Source: Gammaproteobacteria bacterium (GTDB lineage Bacteria > Pseudomonadota > Gammaproteobacteria > Chromatiales > Chromatiaceae). Taken from it: DNA of 15,730 nt. The position numbers and the translations under genes are program-made. The notes beneath the pieces were generated by a model. That model saw nothing but the letters and a program-made list of their open reading frames with translations. It did not search any database and had not been told where the DNA came from. Shown one piece after another: positions 1 to 8,216 of this stretch (within the stretch, counting starts at the first letter, position 1; each line of letters begins with the position of its first letter). The stretch is taken from positions 1-15,730 of the forward strand of contig JAGVUH010000015.1 in assembly GCA_019136395.1 (NCBI GenBank), given 5' to 3'.

Positions 1-11
1 ATTAGGTCACT

Positions 12-24
12 TAACTTCAAGTTA
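12..24. promoter_or_regulatory. 13-base palindrome upstream of the defence operon, possible operator
   Basis: TAACTT and AAGTTA form a perfect 6-base inverted repeat around a central C, in the only AT-rich part of the leader before drmA. A short symmetric site like this could bind a dimeric repressor, but one copy of 13 bases can arise by chance in AT-rich DNA. I found no convincing -35/-10 pair near it, so a regulatory role is inference only. Confidence 0.2.
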
Positions 25-160
25 TTTCTGATTGATTTTTCATTGGCTCACGCTGCAGCCAGTAAACCATCTTCCTTTCTCCTCCCAACCTGTTGATGCC
101 GAATAGGAACTACCGGACTGGCGTTTGGAAGATTCGTCGGATATGCCATGTGACTGATCC

Positions 161-3100
161 ATGAACCGTGAATCACGTCAGAGAGTTTACGACTGGCTTC
201 GCCAGTGTCTAATCGGCCCCGAGACTGACGCAAGGTCTAGGGACGGTAGCCTACCCTCCGGATGGCAAGAACTGCGCGGCATTCGCCCCCTCGATCGCTA
301 CCAGACCGGCATTTTATTCCCGGTATCCAACGACGACACCGGTCTCGATCCGGCTGATCCGGACAGCGAAGACGAGGATTCCCTAGCAGGCGAAAAGGAT
401 GGAGACGGAGATGGCGCCGAGGCCACCGGTCTCAGCCGGCCCAAGCGCAGGGTCGTACCACCCTCCTCGGTGGGGTTTTCGTTTTTCGTCCATGGCGAGA
501 TGGTCGAGATCCAGCTGATCCCGGCGGCGGTCGTTTACGACCGCGGTGAGGAGCGCGATGCCGCCGGAAGATTCACCTCCGAGACCTGGATGCCAAGGCC
601 GTTCGGCAGCGGCGGCAATGAGGCCATTACCATCGCCGCACCGACTTGCCCCCGGAGTCCGCCACTGCGCCAACCAGTCTTCGACGGCCGGGCCGAGCTG
701 TTCGTCCTGTGGCGCCGCCAAATCAATGGTTGGCTCGTCACTATCTCCCTTAGCAATACCCAGCGCATCGACGACGCAGGTACCGGTGGCGGACCCGGCG
801 ACAGACGCGACGAGCAGCATGCTGATGCAAGCGCCTTGTTTGGGGTCGAACTTACGTGCCAGGTACTTAAAGGCATTGTCGGCCCTTATCCGCGCACGGA
901 CCTGGCATTGTTGAGCGACGAGGAGCGTGAGCTGGAGCTGCGCTATCGCAATCATGTCATCTATGCGGTCGGCCACGGTGCCGCTGTGGATTGGAGCCTG
1001 ACGGATGGTCGGGTCACTAGCATCCGCACCGAATTCCTGCCCTGCGTGGAGGTGCCCAGGGTCGATCCGGAGGCGGGCAAGGCGGATGGCGCCGCACTGA
1101 GGGTCGATGACCTGGCAGGCATTCTCACGCATCGGGATGCGATCTGCGCCGCGCTTGACCGCTTCGTCGCTTGCTATGGTCAATGGATCGATGCACAACA
1201 GGCAGAGTGCGCGACCCTTGGTCCCGACCTGAGACCCAGCGGCGAGCGCGTGGTGGCGCGCATGCGTCGGGCCGCCGAACGTATGCAGGCCGGCGTCGAC
1301 CTGCTTCGTGAAGACGACACTGCTGCTCGCGCCTTCGGCCTCGCCAATCTGGCGATGGCCCGCCAGATGCGCCAGGCATTCCTGATGCAAGGGGGCGCCA
1401 AGAAGCGGCAAGCACAGCGCAATGACAAGGCGCCGACTTGGCGCCCATTCCAGCTCGCTTTCCTGCTGCTCGCCATCAAGTCTGCGGCCGACGAGGACGC
1501 TCCGGAGCGCGATATCCTGGACCTGATCTGGTTCCCTACTGGGGGTGGCAAGACCGAGGCTTATCTTGGACTGATGGCCTTCGTCATCTGGTATCGGCGG
1601 CTTCGTTACAAAGCCAGCGGCGGCGGTACCACGGTGCTCATGCGCTATACCCTGCGGCTGTTGACTAAAGACCAGTTCCTGCGCGCCGCCCGGCTCATCT
1701 GCGCCATGGAACTGATGCGCCGGGAGCAGCCCAAATTGCTCGGAGACGAACCCGTCACGCTAGGGCTCTGGGTTGGTGGAGCATTGAGCCCCAACCGATT
1801 CGAGGACGCCAAGCAACTTTTGGAGCAGGCTATCGAGAACCGGGAGACCCAACCGCCGAGCCTGCTGGTGCTGGAGAAATGCCCCTGGTGTGAATCGCCG
1901 CTTGACCTGCGTAAGGGCTTCGATGCCGGAGACCAGCACTTCCACTTTCGCTGCACGAACCGCGATTGCGCGTTCGGTGTCTCGGACGACGGCCTCCTGC
2001 CCTGCAATGTCGTCGACTCAGCACTCTACAAGACACCTCCGACCCTGTTGCTCGCAACCATCGACAAGTTCGCCCGCCTGGCCTGGGAGGAGGATACCTC
2101 GGCCTTCTTCGGTCGCGACGGGAATCGGCCGCCAGAACTGATCATCCAGGACGAGCTGCACCTGATTGCAAGCGCCTTGGGCTCCATCGCCGGCCTGTAC
2201 GAGGCCGGGCTGGACACCGTGCTGCGGGCACGCGGCATGCACCCGAAATATGTCGCCTCCACCGCGACCATCCGGATGGCCGCCGAGCAGGTGGAGCGCC
2301 TCTACGGTCGCCAGCGGCTCTATGGCGATGGTCAAGATGACCGCGAGGCCGCGATCTTCCCGCCGCCGGGCCTGAATGCCGAAGACGCTTATTTTTCCCG
2401 CACCGTGCCCGCCACGGACGACAAGCCCGGCCGGCTCTACATTGGCTATCTGGCCCCCGCCCGCAATCGCCAGCGTTGCCTGGCACCGCTCGCCGCCGCA
2501 CTGCTTGCCGCACCGGAGGCCTTGTTCGGCAACGCAACGGCCGACCGCGAGGCCCTGCTCGATGCCTGGTGGACCCTTCTCATCTACCACGGCAGCCTGA
2601 AGGGCGTAGGCGTCAGCCGTAATGCCCTGCGCGATATCGAGAATGGAATCGATCGCCTGCGTCGAGAATGGCTGGAGCTAAAGGATCCCGCCGACGTCGA
2701 AGGTGGCTCCGGTCTGGGGCCCGAACCCTGGCGCGGCCAACTCGTCGAGCCGGATCGGATCGCGCACCTGACCAGCCACATGTCTGCCGACGAGAACGCC
2801 CGTGCCTTCGCGCGGCTGGCGCGATCCCGCGACGACCTCGAGGCCCTGGACCTCGCCCTCGCGACCAACATGATCTCGGTGGGACTGGACGTCTCCCGGC
2901 TGGCGGCGATGATCATCAACGGCCAGCCGCTCACCACCGCCGAATACATCCAGGCCAGCTCCCGGGTCGGCCGTGGCGCCGTGCCCGGCATCGTCATCAC
3001 CAACTACTACCGCGACCAGGCCCGCAGCTTGTCCCACTACGAGAGCTTCCGCGCCTATCACGAGGCCTTCTACCGCTTTGTCGAGCCCACCAGCGTCACG

Positions 3101-3502
3101 CCCTTCACCTATCAAGCCCGTCGACGTGCCCTGCATGCCGCCCTGGTGATTGCTGTGCGCCACGCGAGCGATGACCTCACCGCCAACGCCCGCGCGGCGG
3201 CCTTCGACCCGACCAAACCCGAGACGGCCAAGGTCATCGAGCTGCTGATCCAACGCTGCCGCGACGCAGACCCGGAGCGCGGCGACGTGACCGAGGCCGA
3301 TCTCCACCGCCTGGTCAGAGAGTGGGCCGCCTTGGCGGCACGCGCCGCCAAGCAGGAGCAGGGCCTCTGCTACAAGGGTTCCAATCGCGACAGGCGCGGC
3401 CTATGTCTGCTCTACGCCCACGACGACCGGCATAAAGGTGAATGGCCGACGTTGCACAACATGCGCAACGTCGAAAATACATCGGTCATTCGGATCTTAT
3501 GA
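161..3502 (+). CDS. drmA: DISARM-type helicase DrmA
   Basis: Large SF2-type helicase of 1113 residues, the right size for DrmA, the DNA-translocating core of DISARM anti-phage systems. The N-terminal ~430 residues carry the opening typical of the family (CLIGP near residue 16-20, then RYQTGILFP). Walker A is FPTGGGKT at 458-465 (K464), the Walker B/DEAD-like box is DELH at 664-667, motif III is STAT at 700-703, motif V is at 901-911 (ATNMISVGLDV) and motif VI is QASSRVGR at 931-938. A four-cysteine zinc ribbon (CPWC 574-577, CTNRDC 598-603) sits inside the helicase core. The C-terminus ends in an MRNVE motif usual for the family. The ATG at 161 has no good Shine-Dalgarno sequence. The only in-frame ATG just upstream (143) meets a stop at once, so this start stands. 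First gene of a five-gene operon, it overlaps drmB by ATGA. Motifs are seen; the DISARM assignment rests on family resemblance plus the drmB neighbour. Confidence 0.88.
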   Translation: MNRESRQRVYDWLRQCLIGPETDARSRDGSLPSGWQELRGIRPLDRYQTGILFPVSNDDTGLDPADPDSEDEDSLAGEKDGDGDGAEATGLSRPKRRVVPPSSVGFSFFVHGEMVEIQLIPAAVVYDRGEERDAAGRFTSETWMPRPFGSGGNEAITIAAPTCPRSPPLRQPVFDGRAELFVLWRRQINGWLVTISLSNTQRIDDAGTGGGPGDRRDEQHADASALFGVELTCQVLKGIVGPYPRTDLALLSDEERELELRYRNHVIYAVGHGAAVDWSLTDGRVTSIRTEFLPCVEVPRVDPEAGKADGAALRVDDLAGILTHRDAICAALDRFVACYGQWIDAQQAECATLGPDLRPSGERVVARMRRAAERMQAGVDLLREDDTAARAFGLANLAMARQMRQAFLMQGGAKKRQAQRNDKAPTWRPFQLAFLLLAIKSAADEDAPERDILDLIWFPTGGGKTEAYLGLMAFVIWYRRLRYKASGGGTTVLMRYTLRLLTKDQFLRAARLICAMELMRREQPKLLGDEPVTLGLWVGGALSPNRFEDAKQLLEQAIENRETQPPSLLVLEKCPWCESPLDLRKGFDAGDQHFHFRCTNRDCAFGVSDDGLLPCNVVDSALYKTPPTLLLATIDKFARLAWEEDTSAFFGRDGNRPPELIIQDELHLIASALGSIAGLYEAGLDTVLRARGMHPKYVASTATIRMAAEQVERLYGRQRLYGDGQDDREAAIFPPPGLNAEDAYFSRTVPATDDKPGRLYIGYLAPARNRQRCLAPLAAALLAAPEALFGNATADREALLDAWWTLLIYHGSLKGVGVSRNALRDIENGIDRLRREWLELKDPADVEGGSGLGPEPWRGQLVEPDRIAHLTSHMSADENARAFARLARSRDDLEALDLALATNMISVGLDVSRLAAMIINGQPLTTAEYIQASSRVGRGAVPGIVITNYYRDQARSLSHYESFRAYHEAFYRFVEPTSVTPFTYQARRRALHAALVIAVRHASDDLTANARAAAFDPTKPETAKVIELLIQRCRDADPERGDVTEADLHRLVREWAALAARAAKQEQGLCYKGSNRDRRGLCLLYAHDDRHKGEWPTLHNMRNVENTSVIRIL

Positions 3503-5406
3503 AGCGGCATATCCCAACACGCTGGTCCCACCTGCTCGGCTACAGCGGCGTCGGTGCCCTGGTGCGGGCCGAAAACGTTCTGTTCACGGTGATGGACATC
3601 AGCTATTGGACGGACAAGCAGGGCGAACCGGCCGGCGAGCCCCTGTGGTACGTGGAACTGTTGCGCGCAACCCTGGGGCTCGATGACAAGGCCCTGCGCC
3701 AGCCACCGATGGCGCATCTGTCGGAGAAGGACATGGTCGACGGCATCTGCGTACCCGCGGTGCGGTTTCCGGCCTGGACCCGCTGCCCGGCTTGCGGCCT
3801 GTTGCATCATCGACCCTGGGATTCGCGACGCGACGGGGAGGCGGCGGAGGACCAGGATCCCCGTTGCCTACGTTGTGAATCACAACCGCGGCTGCGCCAG
3901 GTCGACTGGGTCCTCGTGCACCCGGAAGGTGGCCTGCAGGAGGTGCCGTGGCATTTCCTCGCCCATCCCACTGCGGAAGAGGCTCAGCAGTGCCGCAAGA
4001 CCAATCCGAACGCGGAACTGTTCCTTCAGCGAGACCCAACGACTGGGAGATGGCAACTGCAATGCCGGACTTGCCGTAAGCGCGCCAGCACGTTCCTCCC
4101 TGGCCAGCCGCTGCTCAATGGCCGCTACACCCGCCTGCAACCCTGGCAGAAGCGGGAGGCCGGGCATGGCATCCCGAGCAAGCTGCCGTTCTCGATCTTG
4201 GAGGTCAGCGACCCGCGCTTGTATCTGCCAACCGTCCAATCGGCCCTAGCAGTGATCCCGCCGGAATGCCAGATTGAACGTGGCAGCGTGCTGGATCGGC
4301 TCTATCGCAACAGCGCCGCGCGACGGAAGTTCGACCGATTTCGCGAAGGGAGGCCCCGCCTGAGTCTGCTGATGGAGCTGTCCGACGAGTTCGGCTGCAC
4401 CGAGGGGCAGGTGGAGGAGGCGTTGGCGGAGATCGAAAAGGGCTGGCCCCTGTATGGCCAAACCGTCACGCGCGGGCAGTTGCCGGAGAAGGAGTATCAC
4501 GCCCTGACGGTGCCGATTCCTGATCAGCATGAAGGCGCGGACTTCATCACCGAACATCGGACCGACGGCTTGCGATCCCTGCCGATCCATGACAAAAGGG
4601 CCAATCGGGCTGCCGCCGTTCGAAGTGCGGTGAATCAGCTGGTGGCGGTGAGGCGGCTGCGCGAGGTCCGCATCTTCCGTGGCTTCAGCCGTATCGAGCA
4701 GGGCTTTGATGACGGCCTGCATCCAAACACGGAGGAGAGATCCGCGGCCCTGCGCAGCGGCTGGTTGCCCGCGGATCTGGACAACAGCAAAGACTGGTTA
4801 CCGGCCATCGAGCTTTACGGCGAAGGCATCTTCTTCAGTCTCAACGAGGTGATATTGCGGCGTTGGCAATGCCAAGAGGGGCTGGCCCAGCGCGCCGAGA
4901 CCATGGACCAACGCTTCCGGCGTGCTGGACTGAGGCTGGTGAACGAGCCGCCTTTGCCCATCACGCCCCGTTTCCTGCTGCTTCACACCCTGGCCCATCT
5001 GATGATCCGCCGTCTGGAGGCAGAGGCCGGCTATCCGGCGGCCTCGATCCGCGAGCGCGTCTACTGCGCCGAGGGCGATGCGCCGATGGCCGGCATCCTT
5101 GCCTATGTTGCGGTGCCGGACCTGGCCGGCTCCCTCGGCGGACTTGAGGAGCTGGCCGTGCCGAGCCGCTTTCTGCGCCTGCTCGCCGGCGTCTTCGACC
5201 ATGCCGACTGGTGCTCTCTGGACCCGGTATGCGCCGAGCATGAAGGCCAGGGGCCGAGCCAGCTCAACCGGGCCGCCTGTCACGCCTGCACCCTGCTACC
5301 AGAGCCTAGCTGCCAATTCGGCAACCTGCTGCTGGACCGGGTGTTCATCGCCGGTGACCTCAATGGCGCCATCCGCCCGTTGCTGGATTTCGCCGGCGAG
5401 GACTGA
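3499..5406 (+). CDS. drmB: DISARM protein DrmB (DUF1998/MZB zinc-binding domain)
   Basis: Product of 635 residues from the ATG that overlaps the drmA stop (ATGA). DrmB forms a complex with DrmA in DISARM and carries a C-terminal DUF1998 (MZB) domain. Visible here are HTLAHLMIR at 496-504, followed by the C-terminal cysteine cluster C572, C578, C594, C597, C605 with the ACHACTLLPEPSC and NLLLDR motifs typical of DUF1998. The N-terminal half has two more zinc-ribbon pairs, CPAC 96-99 with CLRC 123-126, and a CxxC at 189-192. The opening WSHLLGYSGVGALV matches the usual DrmB start, where a glycine-rich stretch lies close to the N-terminus. An in-frame ATG at 3442 would add 19 residues, but these overlap the conserved drmA tail and look like frame-shifted drmA, so 3499 is preferred. 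No ATPase motif is present, as expected. Confidence 0.87.
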   Translation: MKRHIPTRWSHLLGYSGVGALVRAENVLFTVMDISYWTDKQGEPAGEPLWYVELLRATLGLDDKALRQPPMAHLSEKDMVDGICVPAVRFPAWTRCPACGLLHHRPWDSRRDGEAAEDQDPRCLRCESQPRLRQVDWVLVHPEGGLQEVPWHFLAHPTAEEAQQCRKTNPNAELFLQRDPTTGRWQLQCRTCRKRASTFLPGQPLLNGRYTRLQPWQKREAGHGIPSKLPFSILEVSDPRLYLPTVQSALAVIPPECQIERGSVLDRLYRNSAARRKFDRFREGRPRLSLLMELSDEFGCTEGQVEEALAEIEKGWPLYGQTVTRGQLPEKEYHALTVPIPDQHEGADFITEHRTDGLRSLPIHDKRANRAAAVRSAVNQLVAVRRLREVRIFRGFSRIEQGFDDGLHPNTEERSAALRSGWLPADLDNSKDWLPAIELYGEGIFFSLNEVILRRWQCQEGLAQRAETMDQRFRRAGLRLVNEPPLPITPRFLLLHTLAHLMIRRLEAEAGYPAASIRERVYCAEGDAPMAGILAYVAVPDLAGSLGGLEELAVPSRFLRLLAGVFDHADWCSLDPVCAEHEGQGPSQLNRAACHACTLLPEPSCQFGNLLLDRVFIAGDLNGAIRPLLDFAGED

Positions 5407-5411
5407 CGCCA

Positions 5412-6605
5412 ATGGCAGCGCGAGTCTGGAGGCTCCCGGAAATTCAGGAGCTGAGCAAGGAGCAGGAGCGGGCGCGCATGCTGCCGATGGACGGTTGCCA
5501 CCTGATCGTCGGTGGACCCGGCACTGGGAAATCGGTAGTGGCCCTGCTGCGGGTGCGTCGGCACCATCGCGACCAGGGTGGCCAGCGCTATGTCTTTCTA
5601 GCCTACAACCGGCTCCTTCTGGAGGCGAGTCGGGAGCTGGTGGATGGGGCGGTGAACGCGGACACCTGGATTCGCCGGTTCAAGAGCATTTTTCGCTACG
5701 CCCTGGCGCGGGACTGCCCGGTCAAGGATGGCCTAAGCTACGCGATTGACTGGGAGGGCGTGAACAGCGCACTGGAGTCGGCCTCCGCGGAGCTACGCCC
5801 GCCGATCACGCCCTACATCGTCATCGACGAAGGGCAAGACATGCCGAAGGCGTTCTACAAGGCCCTGCTGGAACTCGGCTATGAGCATTTCTATGTCGTC
5901 GCCGATCAGAACCAGCAGATCACCGAAGAGAACAGCAGCCTGCACGATATCGTGACCAGCCTTGCCATCAGCGCCGCAGACCGTGTGGTGCTGACCGAGA
6001 ACTACCGTAACTGCGACCGCGTTGCCCGCCTTGCGCTCGCCTTTTGCGTCCCTGACCCGGCGACCCCGCCGGTCACGGAGCCACGTAATCGCCCCTGCAG
6101 CACACCGGTGCTGGTGGACTACGGACAAGGCTGCCGCTTGAGCTTCGAGACGGTGATTGAGCGCCTACTCAAGCTGGTCGACCGCGATCCTGAGCGGCTG
6201 ATCGGGGTGCTGACGCCCACCGAAAACTGCCGACGGCGCTGGCTGGACGCGTTGCGCCAAGCCGTTGGCCGTCCGGCGCTTCAGCTCGATCACGGCGCAC
6301 CGCGGATCGTGACCTATTCGAGTAAAGAGCCCGACGGCGACCATCGCTTCAGCCTGGGCGGGATCTTCGTCATTAATGCCCAAGCCGCGAAGGGCCTGGA
6401 GTTCGACAGCGTGTTTCTGGCCGATATTGACCAATACCCCTGCCACTTGGAGGACGAGACCTGGATGGACAGCAAGCGACGCCTGTTCTATGTGATGATC
6501 TCTCGCGCTCGCGATCAGGTGATCCTGCTACGCCAGGCCGGTCGACCGTGTCCGATCGAGGCTGTCCTGCCGAGCGATGAAGGCATCCTGAGACGTTGGA
6601 GGTGA
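5412..6605 (+). CDS. SF1 (UvrD/Rep-like) DNA helicase, DISARM-operon associated
   Basis: Compact SF1 helicase of 397 residues. Walker A is GGPGTGKS at 34-41 (K40) and Walker B is DEGQD at 139-143. A Q-containing motif III follows (VVADQNQQ), then LTENYRN (motif IV-like), QAAKGLEFD at 324-332 (motif V) and SRAR at 364-367 (motif VI). UvrD and Rep are about 700 residues; here the 1B/2B insertions are short or absent and no nuclease domain is attached, as in small UvrD_C_2-type helicases found in defence loci. It likely moves along single-stranded DNA using ATP in the cytoplasm. It begins 5 bases after the drmB stop, and its own end overlaps the Shine-Dalgarno region of the next gene, which points to translational coupling. 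No such helicase belongs to the described DISARM core, so its role in this operon is inferred from position only. Confidence 0.82.
   Translation: MAARVWRLPEIQELSKEQERARMLPMDGCHLIVGGPGTGKSVVALLRVRRHHRDQGGQRYVFLAYNRLLLEASRELVDGAVNADTWIRRFKSIFRYALARDCPVKDGLSYAIDWEGVNSALESASAELRPPITPYIVIDEGQDMPKAFYKALLELGYEHFYVVADQNQQITEENSSLHDIVTSLAISAADRVVLTENYRNCDRVARLALAFCVPDPATPPVTEPRNRPCSTPVLVDYGQGCRLSFETVIERLLKLVDRDPERLIGVLTPTENCRRRWLDALRQAVGRPALQLDHGAPRIVTYSSKEPDGDHRFSLGGIFVINAQAAKGLEFDSVFLADIDQYPCHLEDETWMDSKRRLFYVMISRARDQVILLRQAGRPCPIEAVLPSDEGILRRWR
6598..6602 (+). promoter_or_regulatory. Ribosome binding site that fixes the GTG start of the next gene
   Basis: GGAGG lies five bases before GTG at 6608. 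Upstream in-frame TTG (6596) and GTG (6602) codons overlap this site and cannot use it, so 6608 is the preferred start. The site lies within the last codons of the preceding helicase gene, whose TGA is at 6603-6605. Confidence 0.65.
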
Positions 6606-6607
6606 CC

Positions 6608-8206
6608 GTGTCCGAGCAACCTGCCGAGCTTGAATTGACCTCGCCGGCTCCAGCGCCGCGCCGCAAGCCACGCAGCCACTGGTTGCTGGTGAGCAATCAG
6701 CTCAATCTGATGTTCATGCTCGCCGCCGGCCTGGTGACCGGACCACGGGGCTTTGGGCGTAAGTACTATGCCGACCCATTGATAGCGGCGCCGGGATGGA
6801 TTCCGCTGTTCGCCGAGCGGATTCCGGCAGAGGCCCTGGACCAGGCAGCTGCGGAGGAGACCTTTCTGGAAGCGTTGGCGGCGAGCGTGGACCTGAGGGC
6901 GTTGCGTGGCGAGGTACAAGCCGTCGACTCACAGGGACGGATGCATGCCCTCGATTGGCCCGATGAGGCGGATGGCGATGAACAGATCCTGCTCGTGCCG
7001 GCGCCATTGCCTGCCACCTGGTTGGACGCGATCCTGTTCCCGTCGAAGGAGGTCTGCGCCAAGGTCCGTGAACAGGCGTCGGACTACGCCAACGTACCCC
7101 TGGCTGCCTATCGGCAACTAATCAAGGTTGGCCTGTTCCGCAACCGCGGCGGCCCCGCATGGCCGCCCGATGTCTCCGCGCTGCCGCCTTGCGACCATGC
7201 GCTGCATCGAGTTCTCTCGGTGGGTGCGCTGAACGGGCTGTTGGCCGGGCTAGGTAACCGGGGTGATGCCCTGGTACGAGCCTCGGCCTTGTTGGCCGAT
7301 TCCGGTGAGGGAAAGGGTACCGAGGACCCGCTGCTGCGTGCGGTCATAATCTGGGCTGCGGGAGCCGAACCCGATGCGGGGGCCGAGATTCAGTCGCGCC
7401 TTTTGACGCAGATCCTCAAGGCCGTCGTCGCCGCCAAGGTCGCTGCGGACGACATGGTTGCCGCCGGCGAGCCATGGTGCCCGCCGGACACTCATCAGGC
7501 CGTGCTTGCTGCGCTGGAGACGGAGCGCCGAGGGCTGAGCGAACCCAAATGGCAAGAGGCCCTGGCCCGATTGATCCAGGACCTGGAGGGTCTGCTCGGC
7601 CTGGGCGACGCCACCGTCTCGGAGCTCCTCGGGCGCCACACGCGACCCTTGTCCCGCGGGCTGATCCTATTCTTTCTGCGCCCCCGGTGCGGCGATCTGT
7701 TGACGCTCGCGCAGGAATTAACGCAGCTCTCCGAGCAGGACCTGCTGGTCGCCGCCGCACTGTTCGCCGCCCGAGGCAGCTGGATGGAGCTGCCCCAGTC
7801 CGTGCGGGACATCCCGGGGCTCGCAGCCGCCACGGGCCATCGCATGGCGGCCATGGCCCACCGGCTGCAGCACAGCGGACTGGAACTGGGCCCAGCACCA
7901 CCGCGGGTACGCCCATTGCGGGAGCTGCTGTCAGCCGGGGACGCCGACTGGAGCAAGCAGCAACGCGAGGCGGCCCTGACCCTGGTCCGCGAAATGGGCT
8001 GGCAGGCCCTGCTTCGCACCCGCATCAGCCTTGGCAAGGGCGATTACCGACTTCAGGTGGACGGCCGCGGTGTGCACTTGGTCCTCGACGGCGATGTGAA
8101 GGCCGTTCGGACCGAAGTGGACCCGGCCCGGTTGCTGCGGCAGCTGGTCTCCGTCGAGGTGCCGACGAAGCTCGAAGCCCGGGTTCGGGACATGCTGCAA
8201 CCATGA
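6608..8206 (+). CDS. Unknown protein in DISARM-like operon
   Basis: Not recognised. 532 residues from the GTG at 6608, chosen for the GGAGG five bases upstream. The N-terminal ~20 residues are rich in Pro, Ser and Glu. Next come a compact block with NQLNLMFMLAAGLVTGP and FGRKYYAD, then PGWIPLF, and a phrase VPAPLPATWLDAILFPS around residue 135-150. The central and C-terminal parts (~190-500) are Leu/Ala-rich and probably mostly helical. I see no Walker motif, PD-(D/E)xK, HNH, HKD or methyltransferase motif, no signal peptide and no clear membrane segment, so it is likely a cytoplasmic adaptor, sensor or effector without a familiar active site. It sits between two SF1 helicases, 2 bases after the first and 10 before the second, which argues for a shared function. 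It is not DrmC: the phospholipase-D HxK signature is absent. Function unknown. Confidence 0.8.
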   Translation: MSEQPAELELTSPAPAPRRKPRSHWLLVSNQLNLMFMLAAGLVTGPRGFGRKYYADPLIAAPGWIPLFAERIPAEALDQAAAEETFLEALAASVDLRALRGEVQAVDSQGRMHALDWPDEADGDEQILLVPAPLPATWLDAILFPSKEVCAKVREQASDYANVPLAAYRQLIKVGLFRNRGGPAWPPDVSALPPCDHALHRVLSVGALNGLLAGLGNRGDALVRASALLADSGEGKGTEDPLLRAVIIWAAGAEPDAGAEIQSRLLTQILKAVVAAKVAADDMVAAGEPWCPPDTHQAVLAALETERRGLSEPKWQEALARLIQDLEGLLGLGDATVSELLGRHTRPLSRGLILFFLRPRCGDLLTLAQELTQLSEQDLLVAAALFAARGSWMELPQSVRDIPGLAAATGHRMAAMAHRLQHSGLELGPAPPRVRPLRELLSAGDADWSKQQREAALTLVREMGWQALLRTRISLGKGDYRLQVDGRGVHLVLDGDVKAVRTEVDPARLLRQLVSVEVPTKLEARVRDMLQP

Positions 8207-8216
8207 GGTCGGACCA

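Noticed and set aside
383..1411. Long open frame (342 codons) on the - strand
   Set aside because: Lies entirely inside drmA, with no recognisable domain; in GC-rich DNA the complement of a real gene often stays open.
2018..3307. Several open frames opposite the helicase part of drmA
   Set aside because: They overlap conserved helicase motifs on the + strand and show no family features.
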